The notes under the pieces were generated by a model. It was not told the origin of the DNA, ran no database searches, and saw only the letters and a list, made by a program, of their open reading frames with translations. Shown here piece by piece: positions 35,722 to 47,878 of a stretch of DNA of 64,000 nucleotides; within the stretch, counting starts at the first letter, position 1, and each line of letters starts with the position of its first letter. The stretch is from Butyriboletus loyo (Eukaryota > Basidiomycota > Agaricomycetes > Boletales > Boletaceae). The DNA is taken from positions 62,001 to 126,000 of the forward strand of contig JBBPSI010000046.1 in NCBI GenBank assembly GCA_038093515.1, written 5' to 3'. The translations under genes and the position numbers were made by a program.

Positions 35722-38700
35722 ATGCCACCAAGTCAGGAAGCGCGCTCATCCTCTGCAAAGTTCAACTGGGCCGCTGCAAAGGCCGCAAAGGCTGCTGGTC
35801 CCCGCGCACCAGGATCTAAGACCGTACCAGAGCCCAAATCACCCGACTGTCTCCTCGGCCTCTCCTTTGTCTTCACCGGCGAACTCTCCTCCTTTTCACG
35901 CGACGAGTCTATCGATCTCGCGAAGCGGTATGGCGGGTGAGTGTTCCCCCCCTTCCTTCTCCTCGTTCGTCCGCCCCGCCCCGCGCCATAGACCGACCGT
36001 CCTCCATTATATTTATGTTATAGTCGCGTCACGCTCCAGCCGTCATCAAAGACAGCCTACGTCGTCCTAGGCGACAACGCCGGCCCCTCCAAGCTCGCCG
36101 CGATCAAAAAACACGGTCTCAAGACGCTCTCTGAGGATGCATTTTTGGCACTGATCGGGACGCGTGTGGGACCGGGCGGACCGGGGGGTGCCCAGCTGGA
36201 CGAGAAGACGCGGAAGAAGATGGAGAAGGAGAAGGAGGCGATTAGGGTTGCTGCGGAGACGCTTGAAAGGAGGGAAAAGGTTGAGGAGGGGAAGAAGGGG
36301 GGGAAGGGCAAGGTCGGGTCTGGCAGGTATGTCGGTTTGGTTTCCGTTGTTTTCATTCTCGTGTCGCGTCGATGGCGGCGTCTCTGCTCTTGTGTGGAGG
36401 TGCATAGTTACTGACAGCATTCCTTTTGGCTTGCTTGCGTGCGTAGTGCGGGTGCGAAACCGGACTTGGCATCACAGCTCTGGACGACGCGCTATGCACC
36501 TCACACGCTCAAAGAGATATGCGGGAACAAGGGTCAAGTGGAGAAGCTCCAGCAATGGCTGCACGACTGGTCCGTTCTTTCCATCCTACCCACCCTCGTC
36601 CTTTTCCTTTTCGTTCACACCACACCGGATGCAGGTCATCGAGCTTGAAATCAGGCTTCAAGAAGCCTGGCAAGAACGGCATGAATCTCTTCCGCGCCGT
36701 GCTCATATCCGGCCCACCAGGCATTGGCAAGACGACGACCGCACACTTGTGTGCGAAACTTGAGGGGTTTACACCGATCGAACTCAATGCGAGCGATGCG
36801 CGGAGCAAGAAACTCGTCGAGGCAAGCGCACGTTTGGCGTAGTGAGCACTCGTGATTGACCTCTTTTGGCCTCTAGAGTGGTATGAACATTAATAATTTA
36901 TCGTTGGATGGCTGGATGGGTGGGAAAGAGGTATGCATTTTTTAGAGGAGTGTTCTTGCGATAGAAGCTGAGCGACTTGTACGCTAGGCGACGAATACGC
37001 TGGGCGTTACCATCACCGACAAGACGTGCCTCATCATGGACGAAGTCGATGGTATGTCCGCAGGAGATCGCGGAGGCGTTGGTGCTTTGAGCGCACTGAT
37101 CAAGAAGACAAAGGTATGTACCATCACGCAGGCAAAAGGAGCACCGACCGACGTCGCCGTCTCTATGTCTAGATTCCAATCATTTGTATAGCCAACGACG
37201 GTGGAGCACAAAAGTTGAAGCCCGTTAAGGGTAACACGTTCAATCTTCCGTTCAGAAGGTATGTCACACGAGACGACGTCGTTCTCGTTGTTGATTCATG
37301 GGTTGGATTTTAGACCCGATGCAGCCGCAGTTCGGTCACGCATCTTGAGTATCATATTCAAGTATGTTCCTCTATTTGCACAGGGTGTATATCTGACACT
37401 GCCTTGTGCAGGGAGAAGATGAAGATCCCAGCAAACGTCGTTGATCAGCTCATCGCCGGATCGCAGTCGGACATTCGACAAGTGTTGAATATGCTTTCAA
37501 CTTGGCGGCTGTCCAGCGATACCATGACATTTGATGAAGGCAAGGGACTGTGCGTTCTCTATGTGTTCCCTCACGGCGCTCTACGTTGAAATTGGAGTTG
37601 CAGAGCCAAGATGAACGAGAAAAACACTATATTGACACCGTTTGACGTCACAAACAAGATGCTTGGACCTTACATGTTCTCTCACACAGCGAGGGAGACA
37701 CTAGGGGACAAGCTAGAGATGTATTTTCATGATCACGCATTCGTCCCATTGTTTATACAGGTGGGTTTCGAACCAAGGTCCTGAGGTACCCAACCTCAAC
37801 ACGTCATCAAATATAGGAGAACTACCTCAAGACTGAGCCTGCAAAAACAAGGGATCTAAATGGTCCACCGAAAACGCTGAAGCATCTTCGATTGATGGAT
37901 AAGGCAGCATCCTCGATATCCGATGCTGATCTCGTAGACGCACTCATACATGGGTTCGTATCGTGTATATTCAATACTTGGATGACTAATCGCCCTACCT
38001 GTCCTTGTTTTCAGACCGGAGCAACACTGGAGTTTGATGCCGCTGCACGCTGTGTGCTCGACTGTGCGACCTGCTTCCTTCTTGTATGGCAGTGGCATGG
38101 GTTACGGTGGAGCCAACCAGATGACCTTTCCGCAGTACGTCTCTGGTCAAAAGTAAAAACGCTCTTCATCGCTCACACGGAAACCATTCCCTCAAGATGG
38201 CTCGGTCAGAACTCGAAACAAGGGAAACTGCATCGTCAGCTTGGCGAAGTTCAGATCCACATGCGTCTCAAGGTATCGGGCGACAAGACAGAGATACGCC
38301 AGTCTTACCTTCCTGGACTGTTCCCTTGTATCGTAAAACCGCTCGTGGACGATGGATCGGTGGGTTATTCTCTCTTTTCGAGCGACGTTTTGATTTCGAT
38401 TCGATTTCGCCTACTAAACGTAGTCGGCGGTCGATGACATCATTGAGCGCATGGACGAGTATTATCTCTCCCGCGAGGACTGGGATACGATCGTCGAACT
38501 CGGTGTGGACCAGAACAAGGACGAACTCGTGTTGAAGAAGATTTCAGCGTCGACCAAGACGTCGTTTACGAAAAAGTGAGCCTCGTTTCTTTTCTGTTTC
38601 TTTTTTTCGCTGTGACCCGATCTTACGCGCTTGCAATCCATATAAAAGGTATAATGCGAGAGAACATCCCATAGCATTTTATAAAGCGATGGATTTGGGC

Positions 38701-38986
38701 AAGGCCCCGAAGAAATTGGCGGGTGGACCTGCGCCTGATCTGGAAGAGGCTTTTGACGTGCGTGTCTATATTCCGCCATTCTCTTTTACGACCACTGAGG
38801 ATGATTCGGTAGGTCGAGGACGAGATACCAGAGGCGTCGGACGACGAAAATAAGAAGGGAGACGAAAACGACATTAGTGGAGATAAGCTCATATCGACGA
38901 GCAAGCCTAGTAAAAAGGCAACGACGTCGACGATGAGACAGCCAAGCTCGAAGCAACCGAGGGGCAAGGTGAAGCCGAAGCGTTGA
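35722..38986 (+). CDS. RFC1: replication factor C large subunit RFC1
   Basis: RFC1 is the large subunit of the ATPase that loads the PCNA sliding clamp during DNA replication and repair. From the ATG at 35722 only about 45 residues precede a BRCT domain ([20 protein letters not shown], then [20 protein letters not shown]). A basic linker follows, then the clamp-loader core: [20 protein letters not shown], Walker [22 protein letters not shown], Walker [28 protein letters not shown] and [13 protein letters not shown] sensor 2 ([14 protein letters not shown]). The RFC1-specific C-terminal domain (FKAMDLGK-type segments, [10 protein letters not shown]) and a basic tail ([11 protein letters not shown]) follow to TGA at 38984-38986. 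About 15 exons. The short N-terminus lacks the PCNA-interacting box seen in yeast and human RFC1 unless an upstream exon was missed. Confidence 0.94.
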
Positions 38987-39389
38987 GTCTGCTGTTCCGT
39001 TCATCTACCCCATTTTCTGTGCGTGTGTTTGGTTTACTATGATACGATTTCCGGAGCTACGGTACTTGACGTTGTTTGATAAGTACTGTCTAGAGTAGGT
39101 TTGATTTTGGTGCAAGTGGATCGCGTAATGAGATCAAACAGTCTGCAGGGGGCAAGCTCATTGAGTTTCGTTTTCTGACTTCTCTCCCCATCCTTTTTTT
39201 CGTTTTGTGAAGTTCGCACCTCTACCCCAACTCACGGTAAGCGTCACGTCGTAACTACCAACCAATAATTATAATGGCTAACAACTACAAAACGGTTATT
39301 TCCTGACATACAGCAATCCGTAGTATCTTACACTCATCGAGAAAGAAGCCTGCAAGAGTCTCCAGATAGCAACTTTCGTCTCCTGTCTA
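38987..39389. other. convergent 3' spacer, RFC1 / P450
   Basis: 403 bp between two stop codons. No gene or repeat is seen. It holds the 3' ends of both genes. Confidence 0.5.
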
Positions 39390-41433
39390 TCAGATCTCTT
39401 CATTCAATGACACTGCGCACAGCTTCCTGATCTCCGCGCCAGGCAATCGAGCCTCGAAAACCAACTCAAAAGGCGATACCTGTAAAATTGCACTATCTAG
39501 GAAAGCGAACGGATCGATCGGCGCTGCGGGGTTTTCGGACAGGCGAAATGCCCACAGAATGAACGCCGTATTGATGAACATGGACCTATTCGCGACGTGC
39601 CGTCCCGGGCAAGTCCTGCGAGTGCAGCGGTCGCCAGAAAAAAAACGTGTGCGTAATCGACAACACGAAATCGTCTTACCTCCGACCGAAGCCAAACGCA
39701 CAGAAACGCAGGTCGTCTCGCAAGGTTCCTTTGGCAGTCAACCAACGCTGGGGATCGAACTTTTCTGGATTCGGGAAAACCTCTGGGTCGTTTGCGATCG
39801 CCCTGATAATCATGATCGTGTCGCATCTACGTGAGCAACAAAAACGGCTTTTTGGACGTACCAGTGGTTTCCGATGACCGTTGCACCTTTGGGAATCACG
39901 TAGTTCTTCCACTTGATATCCGCCGTTGCACGATGCGCGAATCCTAGGACATGCGTCAGATGCGCACATACACGGGCGTCTGAGTGAATGAACGGACCTC
40001 CGATAATCACGGGTCGCCATCTGAGGCTCTCTAATACGAATGCGGTCACTTGGGGGAGCATTTTCTCGTCGCCAAAGGATGGCACTGCAAATTATCTCAA
40101 CAATGTGTTTAGGCGTTTGCAATGAGAAGTGGCGTACGTCTGTCCCGCCCGACAACGTTGTCTAGCTCCTCTTGGACCCTGGCTTGAGCTTCTGTATGCA
40201 GCGCAGCCGCCATCATGATTACCGTGATCGCCGATGCGGTCTAGAATAAGAGGTGTTATGCCATCTAAATCAAGTTCAAAACCATCAAGTTGATCATTTT
40301 GATACTGACGGTATCTGAGCCTGCAGCAAACATAGATCCAGCGACATACGCAATTTCGTTGCCCGTGATTTTATACTCCCCCTGGTTCTCTAGCAAAAAC
40401 TTTGCGAAACAGGGCCTTGCATCGCCTTTCTCCTGGCTCAAAGTCAGCTTCCGCGGTCAAATGAATGAAAAATCGATTTGCCATCAGTTCCCGCACCACG
40501 TTTAGCTGGCCTTGGAAAAGAGCCAGCTCTTCCTGATGCCATTTCTTCAATTCCGTGAGGTACCCCGGAACGTACTTGAGGATAGGGTAGGTGTCCACGA
40601 GATATGCTCCCGGACGCATCGCTTGACCGAAGCGTGACATACCACGATTTATTTGCACAACTTCAGGATCGGTGTATGCAGTCGGCGTGGTTTTGCCGTA
40701 GGTGATGGACATGATCGTTGATGCAGCGTACCTAACGTCAACGCAGTCTTGGCCAAGCCTACCAACCGAGAGCGCAGAGGGGCGTACCGTTTCGTGTGCA
40801 TTTGGTGATTCTTAGGGTCCTCGAGGATATCGACCAGTAAATTTTGCGCATGTCGGTCCTGTACCGGCTCATACGTCTCCGCAGCTTTGGGTTGCAGCAT
40901 CAGATGTAGAACTCTTTTATCACAAAGTGGGAGACGGTGTTGAGATGGTGAGATTTTAAAATAAGATAAAATAAAATACCTCCGAAGTCTTCGAAGTCGG
41001 TCCCCGACTCCCTCGACGACAATCCTCATACCTCCAGAAAGCGTCTCCGCAACTGCGATCGAGCGAGGCCTGTCAGCAAGGAAGGCACCTTCTTTCTCCA
41101 TGATATCCATGGCTGCTCGATGACGGCCAATTATGATAAATATTCGGGTTCCTTGTCTCAGAGAGAATACGGGACCATACTCCTCCGTCATCTTCGTGAA
41201 CGCGAACGCTGTTCTTCGATTACACGGGAGTCAGAAGAATTGTCCAGTGTGGGGGTAGAACAACGTTTTTACCGAGTTGTTGGGATTTGATTTCCGAAGA
41301 GCCAGTGCCCAGGCGGACCTGGGGGAAGTGCCAGCGACCGCGCTTCGGAGATGCGGAGGATGTGCTTCACGGCACATCGCAGTCCCCAGAGAAGCGCAAC
41401 GACGCTAACAGAGTACCAATTGAGCATGAGCAT
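39390..41433 (-). CDS. cytochrome P450, not CYP63 (Agaricomycete multigene type)
   Basis: A membrane-anchored monooxygenase of the large group often labelled O-methylsterigmatocystin oxidoreductase-like; the substrate is unknown. The start MLMLNWYSVSVVALLWGLRC gives the anchor and is followed by the proline hinge LPPGPPGHWLFGN, EEYGPVFSLRQG, the I-helix FAAGSDTTAS, the ExxR helix VLESLRWRP, PNPEKFDPQRWL and the heme loop FGFGRRTCPGRHVA. About ten exons end at 39390 (ARLPGAEIRKLCAVSLNEE). All catalytic signatures are intact. It is only distantly related to the 9.5-18.5 kb array; the heme loop and the exon structure differ. Its orientation makes it convergent with RFC1 and tandem with YTA7, with no co-clustered pathway gene. 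Confidence 0.92.
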
Positions 41434-42473
41434 GAACAATCGAAACCAGTAGTACGAGTGGAAGTTGGGTGGGGGAATTCAATGGCAATGCTTCCACCGG
41501 TCACACGGCTCACTGGCAAGCCTGATGGGCCTGCTACATACATAAACAGTTACAGCTACTTTGATTCAAAACGCTGGCGCACCTTATACAGTCGATATGC
41601 TCATAATGCATAAAACCTACACTCAGCGTGATCCAAACCTTGACTAAACCTAGTCGCTGTTATGCATCATGACTCGATGATATCGACTGTATCCAAGATA
41701 TATTGCCGACTGTCACTGTATATCTAATATTACGTCAGCTACCGGAGACCACAACCCATTTTCGACCTTGACGAAAATTAATTTCCTCCCGCCCGGGCCG
41801 CGAACCAAGTACTGTCTTGTTTCCCTCGTACACACGGCTCCACCAGTTAGGTGATGTGGCACCGTCCGATAGTTGTGCCTCTGCTTACACGTCCTTGGGG
41901 ACCACTGTGACTGGCCAGCTCCTACTCGTCTCAAACAAGTTCAAGCTCCTGCCAGCAGGCCACTACCACACGTTCAACCATTCAATACTTTCAATGACCT
42001 CCGACACGCTGGACCACGCATTACATCAGTTTTGAGCGACATGAAAAGGCGTGCAGAGAACGATTCATCAGCATTCTAGGGTATGGGATGATACGCCAAA
42101 GCCGAACTTATGGCAGAGTCCGACTCGGAGACCCGCTAGTTTGCCCTGCTGTGCCGCAGCTAGCCTATCTACTAATACTCCATATTGTCATGGTGAGTGT
42201 CAGCCTGTAACCTTGCTTGCAGGAACCCTAGTGCAAGGCTGTTCTCATTGTGTATAGTACATTGATCTCTCACCAGGTCCAGTGAAAGTTGTGACATCTT
42301 CTCAGTCGTCTGGGAGATTAGGCTTTAGCAGACAAGTAGCGAGCACCGCTAAGATACAAAAACTGTAAAACATATAAGAGTGAATAATCTACCAGAAAAT
42401 ACGATGATGCGCTACTGCGGGGAAAAGACAACATCGACAAAACAACCAGCGACGATGAGCTTTCATGGTAGTA
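41434..42473. other. 1 kb spacer with an inverted repeat
   Basis: About 1 kb between the P450 start and the YTA7 stop with no supported gene; short open frames at 41817-42079 lack features. The notable element is the inverted repeat at 41587-41691, listed separately. The first ~300 bp should contain the P450 promoter. Confidence 0.45.
41587..41691. repeat. imperfect inverted repeat, ~100 bp
   Basis: The left arm (41589-41613) reads CAGTCGATATGCTCATAATG then CATAA. The right arm (41660-41689), reverse complemented, begins CAGTCGATATCATCGAGTCA and ends ATGCATAA, so the arms match at both ends with a small insertion in the middle. The outer pairing extends by a few bases (ATACAGTCG). The loop is about 46 nt. 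It could fold into a stem-loop RNA or be a relic of a small inverted-repeat element. Confidence 0.55.
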
Positions 42474-45400
42474 TTAATAAGCAAGAACTTCGGGCGATCC
42501 TGGTGCCGTATCGCTCGTTCCCACCGAGCAATCTTCCAGAAATGCGTCCAGTACATCCAGGAGTTCCTGAACGAGACGGTCTCTGTCCCACTCTGTTCTA
42601 TGGTTCCATATATTGCTGAGACACATGGCCCGGAGTTGTTCGAGTTGTTCGACAGAGAGCTGGTTCGTCCTTGTCTGGAGTTGAAACTCAAGGTTGAGCA
42701 GGGACTCTTCGTCTACATGGAAATCTGGAAGAGGGGTAGGGGATCTCGCAGGCTCGTGCGGAGAGGGAATTACGGGCAACGCATCCGTATCAGGGGGTTG
42801 CCGCAAGGTAGGGGTCCGAGAAGGTGGATGTGCTGGTGGTGAATGCATAGGAGTCTGCGGGTAGCCATTTTGTTGGGGTGATGATGGATGCAATGAAACG
42901 TCATGACCACCAGAATTCGAAGTGATGCCGTTAAGTAACGGAGCGAGAGTTGCAGAGCGCATCATATCCTCCTCCGGTGGTAGCGGGTTCAAGAGGAATG
43001 GATCGAAACCTGAACGCCGTGGCACCGGAGAATCAATTGGCATGGCGTCGGATGGTGCACCAACTGACGGTAGGTCAGTTGGTGGCTGGATACCTGGCTG
43101 GTGTGGTTCTGAAATGACAGGTAGCTCATCTTGATGTGCTCGACCGTCATCAACGAACCTGACTGTCGCGGTTTTCGATTGCTGCGACGTCACGGGACCG
43201 AGCAGATTGATAGGATCATGTTCGTCGTCACTGAGTATCGCCCTGAGTCGCTTCTTCGGCTGTCTAGGCGTCCCGCTGCCTTCCGCCTGGTTTTCTTCAC
43301 TAGACTCTGGGGACCCACTTGGTCGGTCGCTAGAACGTGCCCTTTTGAGGCGCCTCTCAAGTTGAAGGGGATCGGTGATGCTCATCTCCGGCTGCTGTCC
43401 AGTGTGTCGCGCACTCCGCCTGGTACCCGGGGCATACGTCCCATTCTGTCCCATATCTGGTGCAGAATTCTTCCCCTTGGCCTTCTTTCTCTCGTCCCTC
43501 CGCTTCCGTTCGCGCTCTGCCATCCGCTGACACTCGAGTTGGAACTGAGGGTCAAACTCTTGCATGCTGACTTCTGCAGCTATCAACATAGCCTGTGCCT
43601 TATGCAACCTCTCCTGATTCCCGTGTACGCGAGCAGCAGCGTTGTGCACAATCTTGGTTATGTCGTCAAGGAAGTTTTGTGGGGTTAGGTATTTACCCTT
43701 GTAAAGATGCATGTGCATGCGCTCCAGGTCCATGTCATACAGGAGAGGTAGTTGCGGCTGAATTGAAGGTTGGAGTTGGAGTTGAGATTGTGCTTGGAGT
43801 GGGGGGACTGGTGGATCGGCATGTTGGAGTTCAGGGTGTGCACCGTTGATTGCGTCAGGTTGAATGTCTTGGGCGGGAGCACAGGTGCCCTCAGTTATTT
43901 CCACAATAGCACGTTCTTCTTCGACAGTGACATCGGTGGCAATAATTTCCATTTCCATGATCCCGGGAGCAGGTAATTCAAACACGTATTCTTCCTGGAA
44001 AAACAGAATTTCGTGAGCAGAAACGAAATTTATCACTCCTAAGGACAATTCACAGTTGCCTTCTTTGTGAATCTTTTGAATTTGCGTTTTAGTTCTGTGA
44101 GGATCGGCCCTAGGCGATATTTCAATAGAGTAATGACCCTCTGGTCGTTTTCCTCCTGAACAGCCACTTCAGCAGCCGTAAGTTGTCTCGGCTCAGGTGG
44201 CGGGGCGATCGGGAGCTGTTCAACAATCCTACGCTTTCTTTTCATACCATCCGCGAACTGATTTGGGGGTCGTCGAACATCTGTTATAATGCCAGCGAAG
44301 AAACCTCCACGTTGTTCATTGGTTGGGACGGGAAGGATGAGACGGTTTTCCCGAATTATCCCAAACCAGGAGCGGACATCATGGGGGAGGGAAGAGAACG
44401 GTCCATCGACGATAGCAAGTAGAAGTACAGGATCCGTTGGGGCTAGCGAGTCGAGCATCGCACGAACGGTAGCACGAGCCGTCTCCTGAACTGTAGCACA
44501 CCAACTGAGGAGGGATGGGATGTAGATCACGGATGGCTGGTGTCTCTTGGCCTCAACGAATAGCTGGACGATCGCTGCCTCGGCGGCCTAGGATACAAAC
44601 CAAATAAGATGACGGTTATGGAGGCAGAATTTAAAAAATTACTCTTGTTGAGTCACCCACGAGGGTCCCGAGGTCCAGGTTTTGAATATGATAGCCTTCC
44701 AAAAAGTGCAATGCGGCTGCACCGATATATCCTTGACCCATTCCCGGCTGACCATGGACTACAAGCCGTGGACGGTACACTCGGAGGGTCTCCATCGCTA
44801 ACATCTAATCAGGATATGGTATATAGAAAAACTGAGGTTTGACCTTACATTGCATCATCATCTCCCTTTCAAGCGCGCTCTCCTCGCTGGTATCCTCCCA
44901 CTGAGCTTCCTCTAGCGCCGTCCGCTTCTTACTCGTAGGCATGACTTTGTTGATGGCGTCCTTAACCTTCTGCAAGGTGGCGGCCAACAGTGGTTCCAAC
45001 TGATTTGGAAGTGGCGAAGCTGCTGACGAAGATGAACGCGCAGACGACGGCACGAGCTCTAATAAATGGGTTATCAGACCAGAAAGAGTGCATGTTTGAG
45101 GGATACATACTCTTCACGGATATCATGAAATCGCGGAAGGTGATACTGATCGTTTCAGGTTTGAGCAACAGACGATCATTAGACTGGTAGATCTGTGGAT
45201 ATCGCCTCTGAATAGCATTCAGCGCAGCTTCTGTACACAGTGCCTAAGTGGCCAGTGGGGACCACCGTAAACATGTCAGCAACGTAAGTTTTGCACTACG
45301 TCAGCACTTACCCTCAAATCAGCACCGGCATATCCTTTAGTAAGCTTCGCCAACCCCTTTATATTCTGCTTTCCCTGTTCACCGGTCCAGCCTTCCCAGT

Positions 45401-47210
45401 TCCTAGTCATGACCCCAAGAATTTTCTCCCTTGCCTCGAAGGAAGGTAAAGGAAAATAAAACTCCCGATCAAATCTTCCAGGTCTTCTCAACGCTGGGTC
45501 AATGGCATCCGGTCGGTTGGTAGCACCAATGACGATTACCTGACCCCTACCATCCATCCCATCCATGAGTGCTAAGAGAGTGGACACGATGGAAGCGTGG
45601 ATCTGGTCTTGTTTGGAAGATCGAACAGGAGCGAGACCGTCAATTTCGTCAAAGAAAACAATACTAGGTTGACAATTGCGCGCTTCCTCAAAGAGAAGCC
45701 GTAGTTGGCGCTCGGCTTCACCGACCCACTTGGAAAGACAGTCTGCGCCTTTTCGCATGAAGAACGCTATATGAGAGCGTGTAAGATGGATTATACGACA
45801 AAAGAACAAGGCATTCGGGACTTACAGATGCCCTTGCCGTTGGCGCGACAGCTGGCTGCAAGTGCGCGTGCCAAAAGAGTTTTTCCCGTTCCAGGCGGGC
45901 CGTGAAACAACACTCCACGGGGAGGGGTGAGGCTGAAGCGCTGGAATACTTCGGGATATAGTAATGGTAGGATAGTCATCTCCTTGAGCGAATGAATATC
46001 TATTTCAGTCAATTCAATAATCAAGTCCTTGTATATAGGTAACAAAGCAGCCTTACGTTCGTCTAACCCGCCGACTTCATCAAATGTTACATTTTGATTT
46101 ACTCCCAGTGGGTCAGCATCGGCGAGAACTGGTACTCGGTGAATGAAGGGTATCAGATAAGGGGACCCACTAACCAGAGTTACCGATCTTGCCGAGGTTG
46201 GATGGAGTTCCTGCGGCTGCGGCTAGCTCTCCGGGCAGTAGGCCAGCGCCACCAGCGCCAACAGCACCTGCGCCCATCAGTCCACCAGCCGTCCCAAAAC
46301 CCTTCCTGGGAGTGCGGGTAGGAATATCCGAGTCCTAGGATTACTTATATGAGTGTCACCTAACCACAATATTGCATAACATCGGAGAACCCACAGAATC
46401 ATCAGCTGGCATTCCCATCCACCTGCTCAGCTCCGCTCCATTGGCACTCCATCCTGGCCCACGTTTGGTACGTGCACCGCCACGGTTGGTGGGTCGGCTC
46501 CTTGGCAGTGGCTTTGTCTCTTCTATGGGGGGAGGGATAGCATAGTTGATTCTGGCCCTCTGTCGGAGGGAATACGGTCGTCCGTCGTCTTGGACTTCAA
46601 GGTCGGGTTCTCCCTCGGCATCGAAGTCGGGTTCCCCCTCTGCATCAGCGTCAGCTTCGAGGTCCGATGATGTATGGGGGGCGTCCTCAAGGGAGCCATC
46701 CGCGTCGTCTGATCCCTCGGAGGGTTCATCGACATAGCCTTCGTCGCTCCTCGTAATAGCGCGACTTCTGGCTCGGGTCATGCGCCTCGGTGGGTCGGGA
46801 GCAAAGGAAGTGAAGCGGGTCGATGAGCGGGTGATGCGTGAGCTGCGAGAGCGCAAAGCCCGCCTTGGTTGTTCATCGTCTTCGTCGTCTTCGTTGTCTT
46901 CGTCGTCTATGCCCGGCCCCGCTTTTCCATTCACGGAATGATCCCGTAGAGGGTTGAGTCCACCCAGTATATCATCTTCGCTTGCGGACTCCTTGTAGTT
47001 ATTTTTCTTGACTTTGCGGCCTCTCGAGGAACGACCCCATTTTTCCCGCTTGATTTCAGGCTCGAATTCATGGAGAGGGGGGGGATTGTCGTCGATTATT
47101 GAGCGCTCGCTCCCATGATATTCTGAGGTGGAAGGAGGGCTGTTCTGAGTGAGGATAGACCCTGTGCGATTACGACTGGAGCGGCGTAGGGGGGCATTGC
47201 CTGTTATCAT
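42474..47210 (-). CDS. YTA7: bromodomain AAA+ chromatin ATPase YTA7 (ATAD2 family)
   Basis: Yta7/ATAD2 hexamers use ATP to remodel or evict histone H3-H4 and control nucleosome density. A long N-terminal region is acidic and Ser/Arg-rich ([22 protein letters not shown]). Then comes the first AAA module: [11 protein letters not shown], Walker [16 protein letters not shown], pore segment [16 protein letters not shown], Walker [17 protein letters not shown], sensor/finger [20 protein letters not shown]. The second AAA module is degenerate ([27 protein letters not shown]), as is normal for the family. A divergent bromodomain follows ([20 protein letters not shown]); the Asn usually found in its YN motif appears to be replaced (VH), in line with the non-canonical Yta7 bromodomain. 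A long Pro/Ser-rich tail ends at the TAA at 42474-42476. Start at the ATG at 47208-47210. Confidence 0.94.
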
Positions 47211-47878
47211 AGGAGGGAGCTTGATTGTCAGACGTTCTCGAGGAGTCTCCAGGGTCGAGTCAAGCCCAGCTGTGTGCTGGAAAGTCTCTTGTCCAACTTG
47301 TTTGTCGGTGGCGGTACCTTTATTTACCTCTGTTTGGCTCTAATGGCGGCACGATGGCTGCTCCTCCTCCCCGCTTCCCTGACCCCCGCGGCCAGCCACA
47401 CACCATCCAGTTCTGCCCCTACCAGGCAACCAACCCATTGCTGATTCCCCTCCAGCTGGATGGCTGCGTGTCCCCTCGTCTGCTGCGTCATGTCTGCAGA
47501 AAAATACAAAGAAAAAATACAGGAGAGGAAGCGCTATCTTCCGTGGGTGACTTGATGTAGATGGTGGAAGTTCCAAGCGAAGAAGTGTTCGCTTTTCGAC
47601 GACTTTGTGCTTCGTCTTTGCCCCTCCGCTGGAAAACTTGTAACTGACGGTACTTGCCGAGTGTGACGTGACGTATGCGTGACCGAGTGCATTGCTGATC
47701 AAAGCTTTCTATTTCTGGCATGCAGTGGTGAGGCGTTGGGTGGTTGGGAACACAACCACAAAATGGGCCTCCTCCCAATGGTAACTCGCCATCATAGGTC
47801 GGTGATTTTGCCCTATATATGTCAGGATGTCGCATTGGCCTTCCCACTATCACGACCTACCAACGATAATTATACAAC
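47211..47878. promoter_or_regulatory. divergent promoter region, YTA7 / membrane protein
   Basis: 668 bp between two divergent start codons. Open frames here (for example 47225-47560) are featureless. Short AT-rich pieces occur near 47505-47520 and 47812-47822. No repeat is seen. Confidence 0.45.

Noticed and set aside
43131..43976. Plus-strand frames over the YTA7 C-terminal tail
   Set aside because: The tail is low-complexity and gives open antisense frames; the minus frame continues a known protein.
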